Assembly (NCBI GenBank): GCA_024227995.1
Contig: CP100465.1
Location: 310,001 to 374,000, forward strand
Length of the DNA stretch: 64,000 bases
Reading direction: 5' to 3'
Origin: Halomicrococcus gelatinilyticus
Lineage (GTDB): Archaea; Halobacteriota; Halobacteria; Halobacteriales; Haladaptataceae
The first letter of the stretch is position 1. Each line of letters starts with the position of its first letter. Under the pieces are notes generated by a model. It was not told the DNA's origin, searched no databases, and worked only from the letters and a program-made list of their open reading frames with translations. A program made the translations under genes and the position numbers. Shown here piece by piece: positions 26,260 to 35,562 of the stretch.

Positions 26260-27414
26260 TCACTTCCTTCGACCGAGTTGCCGGTCCCTGTCGCGACTGT
26301 CGACGACGCGGAAGCCACCGGTCTCCTCCCGCGAGGAGACCTCCCGCTGCGGGAAGGGGATCTTCACTCCCTCCCTGTCGAAGGCGGTCTTCACGTCGGC
26401 GATCACCGCGGTTATCGCGCGCCACTTGCGTCGACTGCTCGGCCGGTCGATCCAGAACCGGAGTTCGAGGACGACCGCCGATTCGTCGAATCTCGTCAGG
26501 ACGGCGCGGGGACGGGGTACCTCCAGGACGTGCGTGACGTCGCGCATCGCCCCCTCGGCGATCTGGATCGCGCGATAGGGGTCGGCCGAGTAGTCGATGC
26601 CGACCTCGACCTCGAGTCGGAGTCGTCCCTTCCGGCCGTAGTTCTTGATGGTGCTGGACCCGACCACGTCGTTCGGGACGATGACGTACTCGCCGGAGAA
26701 CGTCTCGATCCGCGTCGTGAACAGCGTGATGTCGGTGACGACGCCTTCCTCCACCACGCCCTCTCCGGTCGGGACGCCGATCCAGTCGCCGATCTCGAAC
26801 GGGCGCGAGAACATGAGCGTGAACCCGGCGATGAGCGCACCCAGGGTCTCGTTCGCGGCCAGACCGATGATGATGCCGAGGAATCCGGCACCGATGAGGA
26901 ACGCACGGACGTCCACCTGCCACACGCCGAGCAGCAGGAGTCCCGCGAGGAGGTAGACGCTGACCTCGGAGATCCGGGCGAGGACCTCCCCCTGGTGGCC
27001 GGTGATCTGCCTGCTGCTTTTGACGAACCGGTCGATGACGTTGACGACCATCCCCGCGCCCACGTACGACGCCGCGAGGACGCCGAACGTGACCGCGATG
27101 CGAGCCCCGGCCGACGTGAGTTGCGAGAAGACGTCGATCGTCGGCGCTGGAGCGGCGGGGTCGTTCCAGAGAGCGAGCGCCCGTTGCCCGATGAGGACCG
27201 CAGCGAGTCCACTTACCGTGAGGAGGAAGACGTCAACGAGGCGCGGATTGGCCCGCCGCTTCAGACGCGGGGCGACCTTCCAGAGCACCCACACGACGAA
27301 CACCGTGACGACGAGAAGCAGCGTCGATAGCAGTACCCGAGCGTCGGGAACCTGGATCGGCAGGGCCAGTTGAAAGACGAAGGTCGGCGAGTTGAACACG
27401 GAATCACTTTCCAC
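26260..27414 (-). CDS. MscS family mechanosensitive ion channel
   Basis: 384 residues. Four or so N-terminal membrane helices, then the pore helix and beta domain: 'GFLGIIIGLAANETLGALIAGF' region (residues ~178-200), 'FEIGDWIGVPTGEGVVEEGV', 'VPNDVVGSSTIKNYG'. These are standard MscS features, with a Gly/Ala-rich TM3. It releases solutes on hypo-osmotic shock, an obvious need for a halophile. ATG 27414 precedes a short periplasm-facing lead. The gene ends next to the pseudogene. Confidence 0.92.
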   Translation of the reverse strand: MESDSVFNSPTFVFQLALPIQVPDARVLLSTLLLVVTVFVVWVLWKVAPRLKRRANPRLVDVFLLTVSGLAAVLIGQRALALWNDPAAPAPTIDVFSQLTSAGARIAVTFGVLAASYVGAGMVVNVIDRFVKSSRQITGHQGEVLARISEVSVYLLAGLLLLGVWQVDVRAFLIGAGFLGIIIGLAANETLGALIAGFTLMFSRPFEIGDWIGVPTGEGVVEEGVVTDITLFTTRIETFSGEYVIVPNDVVGSSTIKNYGRKGRLRLEVEVGIDYSADPYRAIQIAEGAMRDVTHVLEVPRPRAVLTRFDESAVVLELRFWIDRPSSRRKWRAITAVIADVKTAFDREGVKIPFPQREVSSREETGGFRVVDSRDRDRQLGRRK

Positions 27415-27672
27415 GGTCGTGGGACACGCTATCCCGGGCGGTCACGGCGATGCCAGACACCCGCCTATTCAGTATCCATCGCAGTGGTCTTGAGTGTGTC
27501 GTGAACTCTAAAGTATTCGAACGCTACCGCTATCATTTGAAGATAGGTTCGGAACGGTGCACGTCGGTCGTCGACCCGAACACCGGTTTCGGACGGCGTA
27601 CGATGTGCTACCGTTCTCACCACCCGGGAACGGGGTGGCGACTATATTGAGTCGGCGAGCGTCCGCTCTAAT

Positions 27673-28107
27673 ATGAACCGAACCGCCAGAATAATCGTAT
27701 CGCTGCTGGCCGGGATTGCCGCCGCGCTGGTAACGCTGGTGGGACTCACCGAACTGCTCGGTCCGTACGTGTGGTCGTCGCTGATGGTGAGCGGTCCGGT
27801 CGCCGTCGTCACCGGTGTCCTCTCTGCGGTACTCGCGTTCGGACTTCTGCAGTACCGCGAGGAGATGCGTGGCGGTGGCGCGTCGGATGGAACCACGGCA
27901 GTGCTCGGTGGACTCGTCGTCGGAGTCGTCGCTTTCGGCCTTGCCGGGGTAGCCGTCACGCTCGCACTCGGTGCGTTCTCGGTCTCGCTGTTCGCTGCGA
28001 CGCTGGTCGTCGGGATTCCCGCGGGCCTTCTCACCGGAGTCGTCGGAGCGGTGACCCTCGCGTGGTACGTCGGCAGGCGAGACGATCGGAGGGGACCCGT
28101 CGCGTGA
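27673..28107 (+). CDS. Four-helix membrane protein, unknown
   Basis: 144 residues with four clear hydrophobic helices (about 8-28, 38-57, 75-95, 105-130), Gly/Ala/Val-rich, and a basic C-terminal tail YVGRRDDRR. Resembles other small haloarchaeal membrane proteins of the DUF5518-like kind, but I do not assign a family. It stands alone with a ~480-bp gene-free region after it. Confidence 0.7.
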   Translation: MNRTARIIVSLLAGIAAALVTLVGLTELLGPYVWSSLMVSGPVAVVTGVLSAVLAFGLLQYREEMRGGGASDGTTAVLGGLVVGVVAFGLAGVAVTLALGAFSVSLFAATLVVGIPAGLLTGVVGAVTLAWYVGRRDDRRGPVA

Positions 28108-28551
28108 ACGCGCCGAGGTCTCTCGGCGACAAACGATGACCACCGGCGTCTGCGGACTGCGACGAGACCGGTGACCGCAACCACCGTCTACTCCTGCTGA
28201 TTGCCAGGATACTCTTCCATTCCGTGCAGAAACACCCCGCCCGCACCCTGTCGTCGCCCACTGTCGTTCTCGACGCACGCGAGGACGCGAATTTGCGACC
28301 GAACCGTCAGGCCGGTCGAGAGCACGGAAACGGGCGTCCACGGATGGCGCAAAGTGCGGTCGACGCCGCGCACGAGAAGCCGATTATCATCATAAGTTAT
28401 GCGTACGCCCGAAGTTGGAAACCCGATGCCTATCTCGAGAGCGGCAGAAGACCTCGCGCTGTTGACTCTAGCGCAACCGAGATTGAATCGCAGTACGGCG
28501 GCGACCCATTCCGACATCAACGAACGTTATGGAATGGAGGTGGCAGTAACG
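28108..28551. other. Gene-free stretch before the proteasome locus
   Basis: Open frames here (for example 28188-28520 minus) show no haloarchaeal composition or conserved motif. An AT-rich patch (gattatcatcataagttatg, ~28381-28400) may be promoter debris. I see no gene. Confidence 0.4.
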
Positions 28552-28559
28552 TTTTTATA
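28552..28559 (+). promoter_or_regulatory. TATA box of the 58-residue protein gene
   Basis: tttttata, 33-40 nt before ATG 28592. Confidence 0.6.
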
Positions 28560-28591
28560 CTGGGGTGGCAGAGGGACTGGCGAGGTTTCCG

Positions 28592-28768
28592 ATGTTAGCA
28601 CCCGTTCGACGTGCGACACTGTTCGCCCTGTACCAGATTAGCGTCCTGACCGGCATCGCCCTGCTGCCGATTGCGCTGGTCGCCCGGCAGCTCGGCGTAC
28701 CGCTTCCGATCCACCGGGTGGTGGAGTCGCTGCAGCGCGCATACGAGACGACCGCCGAGAGCGCGTAA
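28592..28768 (+). CDS. 58-residue hydrophobic small protein
   Basis: Starts MLAPVRRATLFALYQ; one membrane helix (residues ~12-32) followed by an amphipathic helix 'IHRVVESLQRAYETTAES'. ATG 28592 rather than the upstream GTG 28565, because the TATA-like element sits at the right distance. It lies 73 bp upstream of psmB on the same strand. Function unknown. Confidence 0.65.
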   Translation: MLAPVRRATLFALYQISVLTGIALLPIALVARQLGVPLPIHRVVESLQRAYETTAESA

Positions 28769-28807
28769 GGTCGCGGCACCCGAACCGAACGAGGTTCGTG
28801 AAGGGTT

Positions 28808-28816
28808 GCTTTTATC
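28808..28816 (+). promoter_or_regulatory. TATA box of psmB
   Basis: gcttttatc, about 30 nt before ATG 28842, consistent with a leaderless mRNA. Confidence 0.6.
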
Positions 28817-28841
28817 AGTGCTGCCGGACTACGTTCGGGCA

Positions 28842-29576
28842 ATGCCTACGCCAATGAACGGTTCCGACTTCTCGCGAAATCTCGACCGCTTCGACAGTGG
28901 TGCGACCAACCCCTACGAGCCGGAGATCGGCTCGCTCCCCGAGAACAACGTCTCGCAGGACGAACTCGACAACGTGAACAAGACCGGAACGACGACCATC
29001 GGGCTGGCGACGACCGACGGCGTCGTGATGGCGACCGACATGCGCGCCAGCCTCGGCGGCCGGTTCGTCTCGAACAAGAACGTCCAGAAGGTCGAGCAGA
29101 TTCACCCGAACGCCGCCTTGACGATGGCCGGGTCGGTCGGCGGTGCGCAGTCGTTCATCCGGACGATGCGCATCGAGTCGAACCTCTACGAAGCCCGCCG
29201 CGGCGAGCACATGAGCATGCAGGCGCTCTCGACGCTCGCGGGTAATCTCCTCCGCGGCGGTCCGTTCTTCATCGTCTCGCCCATCCTCGGCGGTATCGAC
29301 GAGGAAGGCCACCACGTCTACAGCATCGACCCGGCCGGCGGCGTCATGGCCGACGACTACACCGTGACCGGCAGCGGGATGCAGGTCGCCTACGGACTCC
29401 TCGAACAGGAGTACGCCGAGGACCTGACCAACGAGGAGGGGATGCAGGTGGCGGCCCGCGGCATCCGGAACGCCGCGGAGCGCGACACGGGCAGCGGTAA
29501 CGGCGTCTTCCTCGCGGAGATCACCGAGGAAGGCGTCGAGATCGAGGGCCACAAGGACTTCGACGAGGTCCTGTAA
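28842..29576 (+). CDS. psmB: 20S proteasome beta subunit
   Basis: 244 residues. A 49-residue propeptide ends at Gly49; autocleavage before Thr50 (VNKTG-TTTIGLATTDGV) would expose the catalytic threonine. Further family marks are 'ATDMRASLGG', 'GSVGGAQSF' and 'YSIDPAGG'. Beta subunits form the inner rings of the 20S core and cleave proteins unfolded by PAN. The alpha subunit and PAN genes are not in the window. Confidence 0.96.
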   Translation: MPTPMNGSDFSRNLDRFDSGATNPYEPEIGSLPENNVSQDELDNVNKTGTTTIGLATTDGVVMATDMRASLGGRFVSNKNVQKVEQIHPNAALTMAGSVGGAQSFIRTMRIESNLYEARRGEHMSMQALSTLAGNLLRGGPFFIVSPILGGIDEEGHHVYSIDPAGGVMADDYTVTGSGMQVAYGLLEQEYAEDLTNEEGMQVAARGIRNAAERDTGSGNGVFLAEITEEGVEIEGHKDFDEVL

Positions 29577-29719
29577 CCGGCGCGTTTCTCTGGAACCATC
29601 TCGGTCGCTCCGCGTACGGGCGACCATCTCCCGTATCGATTCTCCGACCGTCCAGCCGTGAGCTCTGCGCAGGGGCCGGCTTGGAAAGGTCTAACCGACA
29701 GGCGGTCCTCCGTGTAGCC

Positions 29720-29929
29720 ATGACGGACTACACGACCGTGTCCATCCCGAAGGACCTCGCCGACCGCGTCGAGGAGACGATCGAGGGAACGAGCTTCTCC
29801 AGTACGAGCGACCTGGTCCGCTTTCTCCTCCGCAGCATCGTCATCCAGCACCAGAAGCAGGGCAAGCTCACGGACGCCGAGTTCGACGAGATAACCGACC
29901 AACTCCAGGAACTCGGCTACCTGGAGTAG
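29720..29929 (+). CDS. Ribbon-helix-helix (CopG/MetJ-type) regulator
   Basis: 69 residues. 'DYTTVSIPKDLADRVEETIEG' forms the ribbon and first helix, 'SSTSDLVRFLLRSIVIQH' the second helix; the C-terminal tail is acidic. Such proteins bind DNA as dimers through the N-terminal strand. No toxin gene is adjacent, so an antitoxin role is not supported. It follows psmB by 143 bp. Confidence 0.82.
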   Translation: MTDYTTVSIPKDLADRVEETIEGTSFSSTSDLVRFLLRSIVIQHQKQGKLTDAEFDEITDQLQELGYLE

Positions 29930-29941
29930 TCACCGCGGCGT

Positions 29942-30352
29942 TCAGAGCAGTTCCTGGGGCGGTTCGGCGTCGAAGACGTCGAGCGACTGCCGGCGGCCCG
30001 AACGGTTGAACGCCGCGATGGAGTCGTCGTCCCACGGCGGAACCGCCACCAGCACCGCCTCGTGGAGGTCGTCGGTCCGCGACACCGCCAGGGCTCCCTG
30101 TGGGTGGGAGACGAACCGTCCCTGGGTCTGGCCGGCCGGGATGGAGAGGTCGACTCCGAACACGGCGCGGACGGACTGTCCCGCGTCCGGCGGATAGAAG
30201 TGGGTGAACACCGGCGTCTCCGGTGGCAGGTCGACGTCCCCGTGGAGTTCGCCCGCGGGGGTGACCGAAAGCGAAATGGTCACCTTCTCCGGTTCGGCCT
30301 TCGCCGCGAACTCCAGTAGTGCCTCGACCAGGCCGCGGGTAGCGTAGACCAC
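29942..30352 (-). CDS. Conserved haloarchaeal protein, possible degenerate JAB/MPN fold
   Basis: 136 residues. 'PETPVFTHFYPPDAGQSVRAVFGVDLSIP...QTQGRFVSHPQGALAVSRTDDLHEAVLVAVPPWD' reads like an alternating beta/alpha sheet resembling Rpn11/JAB proteins ('SHP' then 'D'). The metal-binding HxH-x7-10-D set is not intact, so if it is JAB-like it is probably inactive. It is convergent with the RHH gene near psmB. Function unknown. Confidence 0.6.
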   Translation of the reverse strand: MVYATRGLVEALLEFAAKAEPEKVTISLSVTPAGELHGDVDLPPETPVFTHFYPPDAGQSVRAVFGVDLSIPAGQTQGRFVSHPQGALAVSRTDDLHEAVLVAVPPWDDDSIAAFNRSGRRQSLDVFDAEPPQELL

Positions 30353-30488
30353 GGAGCGACGTTCGTGTCGACGGATGATAACACCGTCGCCGGAATCGAG
30401 GCCGTTCGGGCCGAATCGGCCCGCCGTCAGTTGGTTCGTTCGGAGAAACGGATTACGCTAACGTATTTTTACTTGCATACATGTATAA

Positions 30489-30496
30489 TTTATATA
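30489..30496 (+). promoter_or_regulatory. AT-rich promoter of the DUF7503 gene
   Basis: tttatata inside an unusually AT-rich ~60-bp block (30468-30520), 38-45 nt before ATG 30534, leaving a short leader. Confidence 0.6.
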
Positions 30497-30533
30497 GAAA
30501 AATTGAAATTTGTTGGTCTGTTACACACACTCG

Positions 30534-30665
30534 ATGGCAGAAAACGACCTCGGCACGTACCTGGCAGAGAACCCCCGAATGATCGGCGCGCTGTTCACGA
30601 TGATGCTGCTGCTGTCGCAGGCAGGAAGTGCGGCAGCGATGTACTCTAGGACTGTTGGTCCGTAA
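30534..30665 (+). CDS. DUF7503-type 43-residue membrane protein
   Basis: Begins MAENDLGTYLAENPRMIGAL, then one Leu/Met-rich hydrophobic segment (FTMMLLLSQAGSAAA) and a short tail ending GP. The 'YLAENPRM' plus 'LLLSQAG' pattern is the signature of a haloarchaeal micro-protein family known only by number. It looks like an uncleaved or signal-like membrane peptide. Its stop is only 2 bp from the stop of the convergent CHAT gene. Confidence 0.8.
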   Translation: MAENDLGTYLAENPRMIGALFTMMLLLSQAGSAAAMYSRTVGP

Positions 30666-30667
30666 GC

Positions 30668-32725
30668 CTAAAACTCGTCGACGGCGTCGCTCCAGACGAA
30701 CTCTCCATCGAACAACAGCGGCATAACTTCTAACATGAGGTGTTGGCGCAATTCGTCACGTGTCAACGTATACGTTTCGAGAGTTCCTGATGAGAGGTAG
30801 CACTTTTCGGTCGGTCCGACCTTCGGTGTGACGAAGCTCCCAAGTCCACCTTCACTGGAGACGAAACTCCGTGGTGTTAGCTCGAACTCGGCTTCGGATA
30901 TTGTTTCAATCTCCACCAGCACTGGGATAACACTCTCTGATTGCACGACGTCCAGGTTTCCGTCCCCGACGACGAGATACTGCTCGCCGACGATGCTGCG
31001 GTCCTGGGCGACGTTCAGCGCGGCGCGTAGCGGGAATCCGCGGTTGAGCAGTCGCGCCATCGCCTTGCCGACGCGGACGGCACCGCTGTTGACGACGTCG
31101 TTCAGCGTGACGACGCCGCCGACGGCACCGCCCTCGATGAGCGCGGTGCCCTGCTCGTAGGACTGGCAGGCGTTCAGGAAGAACGACTCGACGCCGACCG
31201 AGTCGAGCGCCCTGGCGTCGAGGTAGCCGTCCACGCACTCGATGCCGTTCTCGTCGATGTGGCCGATGTAGTGGAAGAACTGCGTGTCCGCCGCGAGCGC
31301 GTCGCGCAACTCGTCGGTCGTCAGTTCGTGGCGGACCGTCACGTCGAACGGAAGCGTCTCGCGAGACCCGTACACCTCGTCAGCGACGGTCCGTTCCTCG
31401 TCCATCGCGCGGTCGTTGCAGACGACCGTGATGTCTATCTCGCCGTCGCCGGGCGTCCGCTCGAGGCGGTTCCGGAACGCCTCCGCGGTGGCCTTGTGTG
31501 CACCGACCGGCGTGTCGTCACCGACCCAGAGCTGGTCCAGCGAATCGGTCGATTCGGGTTCGACCAGCGACCGGTTCGTCGGCGACGATTCCGACGCGCT
31601 CCGGGTGAAATCGCCGCTCCGCGCGAACTCGTCGCTGGACGGCGCAGGTGCGTTCGACGCCGACGTGTCGGTCGCCGACGGCGTGCGGACGACGGCGAGG
31701 TCGTCCACGACGAAGGGGAGCGTCTCGACGTTCCCAGGGTCAGGAGCGACGCGAGCCGACAACTGCCACTCGGGGACGTGGGGTTCCAGCAGGGCGTACG
31801 ACACGTCGAGGTACGCGGCCAGTCGCTCGGCGAGCGGTGCGTCGTAGAGCGCGGCGAAGTCGAGGTCGACGAGCGGTTCGACCTCCCGGCGTTCGTGCAG
31901 GTCGACGGGATAGTAGCCCTCGGTGCGGGTCACGCAGTCGAGGAGGAAGGTCCCCTTGAGGACGCGCTCGACCTCCGTCTCGAAGCCGTGTGCGGAGTCC
32001 AGGGGGTGCTCGTACCCGTCGGCGACGAGCTTCGGTGCGTTGCCGGGAACGACCTCGGCACCGAGGTAGTAGGCCAGCGGCGCGACCGGGTAGACGTGGC
32101 CGAGGCTCGGCGGAACCTCGACGCGGACGCCGGTGTCCGGTGGCGAAAGTCCGTCCGGAATCCGGAGTTCGTCGCCGAGTTCGACGGCAGGAGGGTGCCC
32201 CCGGAGCGTGGGGAACGACCGCTCGGGACTCGTCGTCTTCAGTGCGGACCCGAACGTCGAGATGGCGGCCATCACGTCGCCGGGGTCCTGCGTCGTCGTC
32301 ACCGTCGCCGGCGGGCGTCGCTGGTGGGAGCGCCCGCCGATCAGCACCTCGGCGTCGTCGTCGAACGACAGCTCGACGCCGTCGAACGCCGCCGAGACGG
32401 TGACCGCGCTCTCGACCCTGAGGTAGAGCTTCACCGGCGTGCAGAGTTCGACGCTGTACGTGGCCGACTGCAGTTCGTGTCGACTCCCGCACTCGGCGCT
32501 CGCGACCATCTCGCCCGCGTCGTTGCGCACGTACACCGACGCCGCGGTCGGGAGCGTGACCGCGTCCGTCCGGACCGCGACCGCCCCGTCGACCGGGAAC
32601 GTGAACGCGTCGGCGTCGGCCGGCGTGGGGTCGACACCGCCCGGTACGGCGAGGGTGGTGGTTCGTCGTTCGACCGGGTCGACGACGTCGATACCCGCCT
32701 CGCTGGGTTCGAACGAGAGCGTCAC
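30668..32725 (-). CDS. CHAT-domain (caspase-like) protein
   Basis: 685 residues. Residues ~430-600 form a CHAT domain: 'FFHYIGHIDENGIE' with the likely catalytic His489, and 'FFLNACQSYEQGTALIEGGA' with Cys520, the His-Cys dyad of caspase/separase-clan peptidases. The N-terminal ~400 residues are a beta-rich unit without recognised domain, and a Ser/Asp-rich linker (~residues 360-410) precedes the protease part. No signal peptide or membrane helix. The start is GTG 32725, overlapping a 17-codon ORF. CHAT proteases in other prokaryotes are executioners in defence or signalling systems (for example TPR-CHAT with Csm/Cas7-11); a role here is inferred. Confidence 0.85.
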   Translation of the reverse strand: MTLSFEPSEAGIDVVDPVERRTTTLAVPGGVDPTPADADAFTFPVDGAVAVRTDAVTLPTAASVYVRNDAGEMVASAECGSRHELQSATYSVELCTPVKLYLRVESAVTVSAAFDGVELSFDDDAEVLIGGRSHQRRPPATVTTTQDPGDVMAAISTFGSALKTTSPERSFPTLRGHPPAVELGDELRIPDGLSPPDTGVRVEVPPSLGHVYPVAPLAYYLGAEVVPGNAPKLVADGYEHPLDSAHGFETEVERVLKGTFLLDCVTRTEGYYPVDLHERREVEPLVDLDFAALYDAPLAERLAAYLDVSYALLEPHVPEWQLSARVAPDPGNVETLPFVVDDLAVVRTPSATDTSASNAPAPSSDEFARSGDFTRSASESSPTNRSLVEPESTDSLDQLWVGDDTPVGAHKATAEAFRNRLERTPGDGEIDITVVCNDRAMDEERTVADEVYGSRETLPFDVTVRHELTTDELRDALAADTQFFHYIGHIDENGIECVDGYLDARALDSVGVESFFLNACQSYEQGTALIEGGAVGGVVTLNDVVNSGAVRVGKAMARLLNRGFPLRAALNVAQDRSIVGEQYLVVGDGNLDVVQSESVIPVLVEIETISEAEFELTPRSFVSSEGGLGSFVTPKVGPTEKCYLSSGTLETYTLTRDELRQHLMLEVMPLLFDGEFVWSDAVDEF

Positions 32726-32775
32726 TCGTTCACCCCCCAGAGATGATAGTTCGAGAAACGACGAACGGAGTCCAT
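32722..32775 (-). CDS. 17-codon ORF overlapping the CHAT start
   Basis: ATG 32775 to TGA 32722 encodes MDSVRRFSNYHLWGVNE, and its stop overlaps the GTG start of the CHAT gene (GAGTGA). Such an overlap could couple CHAT translation to this leader peptide. A TATA-like aataaag (~32783-32790) is so close that transcription could start after the ATG, so translation of the ORF is uncertain. Confidence 0.3.
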   Translation of the reverse strand: MDSVRRFSNYHLWGVNE

Positions 32776-32822
32776 AGGAGCTTTATTCCCGCTACGTGCC
32801 AAAAAACTATCGACGCTCGGAA

Positions 32823-33500
32823 CTAAATCGGGGCAAGCTCCCTGACGATGTTCGCGTACAACGCCGGCGAGCGCCGTCTGGACTCCCGGAGCGCCTCCGT
32901 GAGCGCACCGGTCGCGTCGTCGAAGACGCCCGCGCCGTGCCCCACGAGCACGCGCTCCGGCGTCAGCCCCCGAAGCTCGCCCGGCGGGAGTAGCCGTATC
33001 ATCGGGTGGACGCCCAGACGTTCGCGTGCGGTCCGGAAGTACGACGCCGTGCCGACCGACTCGGGGACGACCAGCGTCCGCTCGGAGTCGTCGTACAGCG
33101 CCGCCTCCTGCCACGCCGGGTTGTCGAACAGCTTCAGGACGCGGAAACCGGTGCCGGCGAGCGTGTCCGTGAAGCGCCTGACGGCGACCCCCGCGTCGGG
33201 GGTCCGGCGCACCCACGTCGGCAGGTAGACCGGCACCCCGTGTCGATCGGCGATCTCGGCGGCGTCGCGCATGTGGCGGTCGAGGAGGACGACGACCCCG
33301 GTCACGTCCCCGAACTCGGCGAAGAGGTCGTCGATGCCGGGCGCGTCGACCGGATCGACGACCCACACGTCCCCGTCGACCGCGAGGGCGTGGCTGGCCC
33401 GCTGCATCGTCTCGTCCGGATGCGCCATCCAGCCGACGCCGCCGTCCCAGCGGTCGATCTCCCTGAAGTCCCTCGCGGGAGCGGTCTCTTTGAATCCCAT
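32823..33500 (-). CDS. Metallo-beta-lactamase-fold-like protein, degenerate site
   Basis: 225 residues. 'DGDVWVVDPVDAPGIDDLFAEFG', 'VVLLDRHMRDAAEIADRHGVPVYLP' and 'RVLVGHGAGV' follow the strand order of metallo-beta-lactamase-fold hydrolases. The HxHxDH motif is reduced to a DRHMRD form, so metal binding is doubtful. ATG 33500 (MGFKETAP) is chosen because the upstream frame is low-complexity. It is 97 bp upstream of the CHAT gene on the same strand and might be co-expressed with it. Confidence 0.68.
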   Translation of the reverse strand: MGFKETAPARDFREIDRWDGGVGWMAHPDETMQRASHALAVDGDVWVVDPVDAPGIDDLFAEFGDVTGVVVLLDRHMRDAAEIADRHGVPVYLPTWVRRTPDAGVAVRRFTDTLAGTGFRVLKLFDNPAWQEAALYDDSERTLVVPESVGTASYFRTARERLGVHPMIRLLPPGELRGLTPERVLVGHGAGVFDDATGALTEALRESRRRSPALYANIVRELAPI

Positions 33501-33738
33501 ATCCGGTTCTCCGTCGCCGTGCCAATAAATCGACGGGGCCGAGGAGGACGCGGACGGGTCGCTTGCTCCGGGAGTCGACGCGGCCAGCAACGGCGGACAC
33601 CGTTCTTCGTCGCCGTTCGGTCCGTCTCCCTCCGTCGACCGTTCGGTCCACCTCCCTCGTCAACCGTTCGTTACGGTGCAGGTGACCATCCTTGAACCGA
33701 TAGAATGAGGTAACCGACTCGACTACTCACCCGCAAGA

Positions 33739-35562
33739 ATGTTCGACAAGGTTCTCGTCGCGAACCGCGGGGAGATCGCCGTTCGGGTGATGCGCGCGTG
33801 CGAAGAACTCGGAATCGACACCGTCGCCGTGTACAGCGAGGCCGACAGCGACTCGGGCCACGTCCGCTACGCGGACGAGGCGTACAACGTCGGTCCGGCG
33901 CGCGCGGCGGACTCCTACCTGGACCACGAGGCCATCCTCGACGCGGGACGGAAGGCCGGCGCGGACGCCATCCATCCGGGCTACGGGTTCCTCGCCGAGA
34001 ACGCGGAGTTCGCGGGGAAGGTCGAGGACAGCGACATGGTGTGGATCGGCCCGTCCGCGGCGTCCATGGAGCAGCTCGGCGAGAAGACGAAGGCCCGCAA
34101 GACGATGCGGGAGGCCGACGTCCCCATCGTCCCCGGGACGACCGACCCCGTCGAGGACCCCGAGGAGATCCGTGCCTTCGGCGAGGAACACGGCTACCCC
34201 GTCGCCATCAAGGCCGAGGGCGGCGGCGGCGGTCGCGGCATGAAGATCGTCCGCGAGCCGGACGAGGCCGAGGACCAGCTCGAGTCCGCCCAGCGCGAGG
34301 GCGAGGCCTACTTCGACAACGCCAACGTCTACCTCGAACGCTACCTGGAGAACCCGCGCCACATCGAGGTCCAGATCGTCGCAGACCACCACGGGAACGT
34401 CCGCCACCTCGGCGAGCGCGACTGCTCGCTGCAGCGCCGCCACCAGAAGGTCATCGAAGAAGGACCGAGCCCGGCGCTCACCGACGAACTGCGCGAACAG
34501 ATCGGCGAGGCGGCCCGCCGCGGTGCGGAGGCCGCCGGCTACCAGAACGCCGGCACCTTCGAGTTCCTCGTCGAGGACGAGGGCCGCGACGACGGCGAAC
34601 TGCTCGGCGTCGACGCCGACTTCTACTTCCTCGAGGTGAACACGCGCATCCAGGTCGAGCACACCGTCACCGAGGAGCTGACGGACATCGACATCGTGAA
34701 GTGGCAGCTTCGGGTCGCTGCCGGCGAGGAACTCGACTTCTCCCAAAGCGACGTCGACCTGGAGGGGCACGCGATGGAGTTCCGCATCAACGCCGAGAAC
34801 GCCGCGGAGGACTTCGCGCCCGCGACCGGCGGCAAGCTGACGACCTACGACCCGCCGGGCGGTATCGGCGTGCGCCTCGACGACGCGCTTCGCCAGGGCG
34901 ACGATCTGGTCACCGACTACGACTCGATGGTCGCGAAGCTCATCGTCCACGGTGCCGACCGCGAGGAGTGTATCACGCGGTCCCAGCGCGCGCTCGCCGA
35001 GTACGACGTCGAGGGCATCCCGACCATCATCCCCTTCCACCGCCTCATGCTCGAAGACGACGAGTTCGTCGCGGGCACGCACACGACGAAGTACCTCGAC
35101 CACCACCTCGACCAGGACCGCATCGCGGAGGCCCAGGAGAAGTGGGGCACCGACAGCGAGTCGGCGACCGACGAGGATGAGGTCGTCGAGCGGGAGTTCA
35201 CCGTCGAGGTCAACGGCAAGCGCTTCGACGTGAACCTCGAGGAGCGCGGCGCGGCCGCCATCCCGACGGCGTCGGCGGACGCTGGCGGCCAGAAGCCCCA
35301 GCCCGCGGGCGGCGACGGCGGCGGTAGCGAGACCGTCGTCGAGGCCGACGGCGAGCAGATCACCGCCGAGATGCAGGGTACCATCCTCGACGTGAAGGTC
35401 GACGAGGGTGACGAGATCGCGGCCGGTGACGTGGTCTGTGTCCTCGAGGCCATGAAGATGGAGAACGACGTTGTCGCCGACCGCGGCGGCACGGTCAGCC
35501 AGATCGCGATCGGCGAGGGCGACAGCGTCGACATGGGCGACGTGCTCGTCGTCCTGGAGTAA
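33739..35562 (+). CDS. pccA: Acyl-CoA carboxylase alpha subunit (biotin carboxylase + biotin carrier)
   Basis: 607 residues. Biotin carboxylase domain residues 1-450: '[20 protein letters not shown]', ATP loop '[11 protein letters not shown]', 'FEFLVE', '[10 protein letters not shown]'. A flexible Gly/Pro-rich linker near 520 leads to the carrier domain with '[11 protein letters not shown]', the Lys in MKM being the biotinylation site. With PccB/PccX (42.8-44.6 kb) it should carboxylate propionyl- and/or acetyl-CoA. The partner genes lie ~8 kb away, while birA is downstream. Confidence 0.95.
   Translation: MFDKVLVANRGEIAVRVMRACEELGIDTVAVYSEADSDSGHVRYADEAYNVGPARAADSYLDHEAILDAGRKAGADAIHPGYGFLAENAEFAGKVEDSDMVWIGPSAASMEQLGEKTKARKTMREADVPIVPGTTDPVEDPEEIRAFGEEHGYPVAIKAEGGGGGRGMKIVREPDEAEDQLESAQREGEAYFDNANVYLERYLENPRHIEVQIVADHHGNVRHLGERDCSLQRRHQKVIEEGPSPALTDELREQIGEAARRGAEAAGYQNAGTFEFLVEDEGRDDGELLGVDADFYFLEVNTRIQVEHTVTEELTDIDIVKWQLRVAAGEELDFSQSDVDLEGHAMEFRINAENAAEDFAPATGGKLTTYDPPGGIGVRLDDALRQGDDLVTDYDSMVAKLIVHGADREECITRSQRALAEYDVEGIPTIIPFHRLMLEDDEFVAGTHTTKYLDHHLDQDRIAEAQEKWGTDSESATDEDEVVEREFTVEVNGKRFDVNLEERGAAAIPTASADAGGQKPQPAGGDGGGSETVVEADGEQITAEMQGTILDVKVDEGDEIAAGDVVCVLEAMKMENDVVADRGGTVSQIAIGEGDSVDMGDVLVVLE

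Noticed and set aside
28188..28520. 110-codon minus-strand ORF in the gap before psmB
   Set aside because: No motif, poor composition and no promoter; treated as non-coding.
29720..29929. Antitoxin of a toxin-antitoxin pair
   Set aside because: The RHH protein has no adjacent toxin-like ORF on the same strand.
29942..30352. Active JAMM deubiquitinase-like protease next to psmB
   Set aside because: The HxH...D metal ligands are not present, so an active JAB/JAMM enzyme is not supported.
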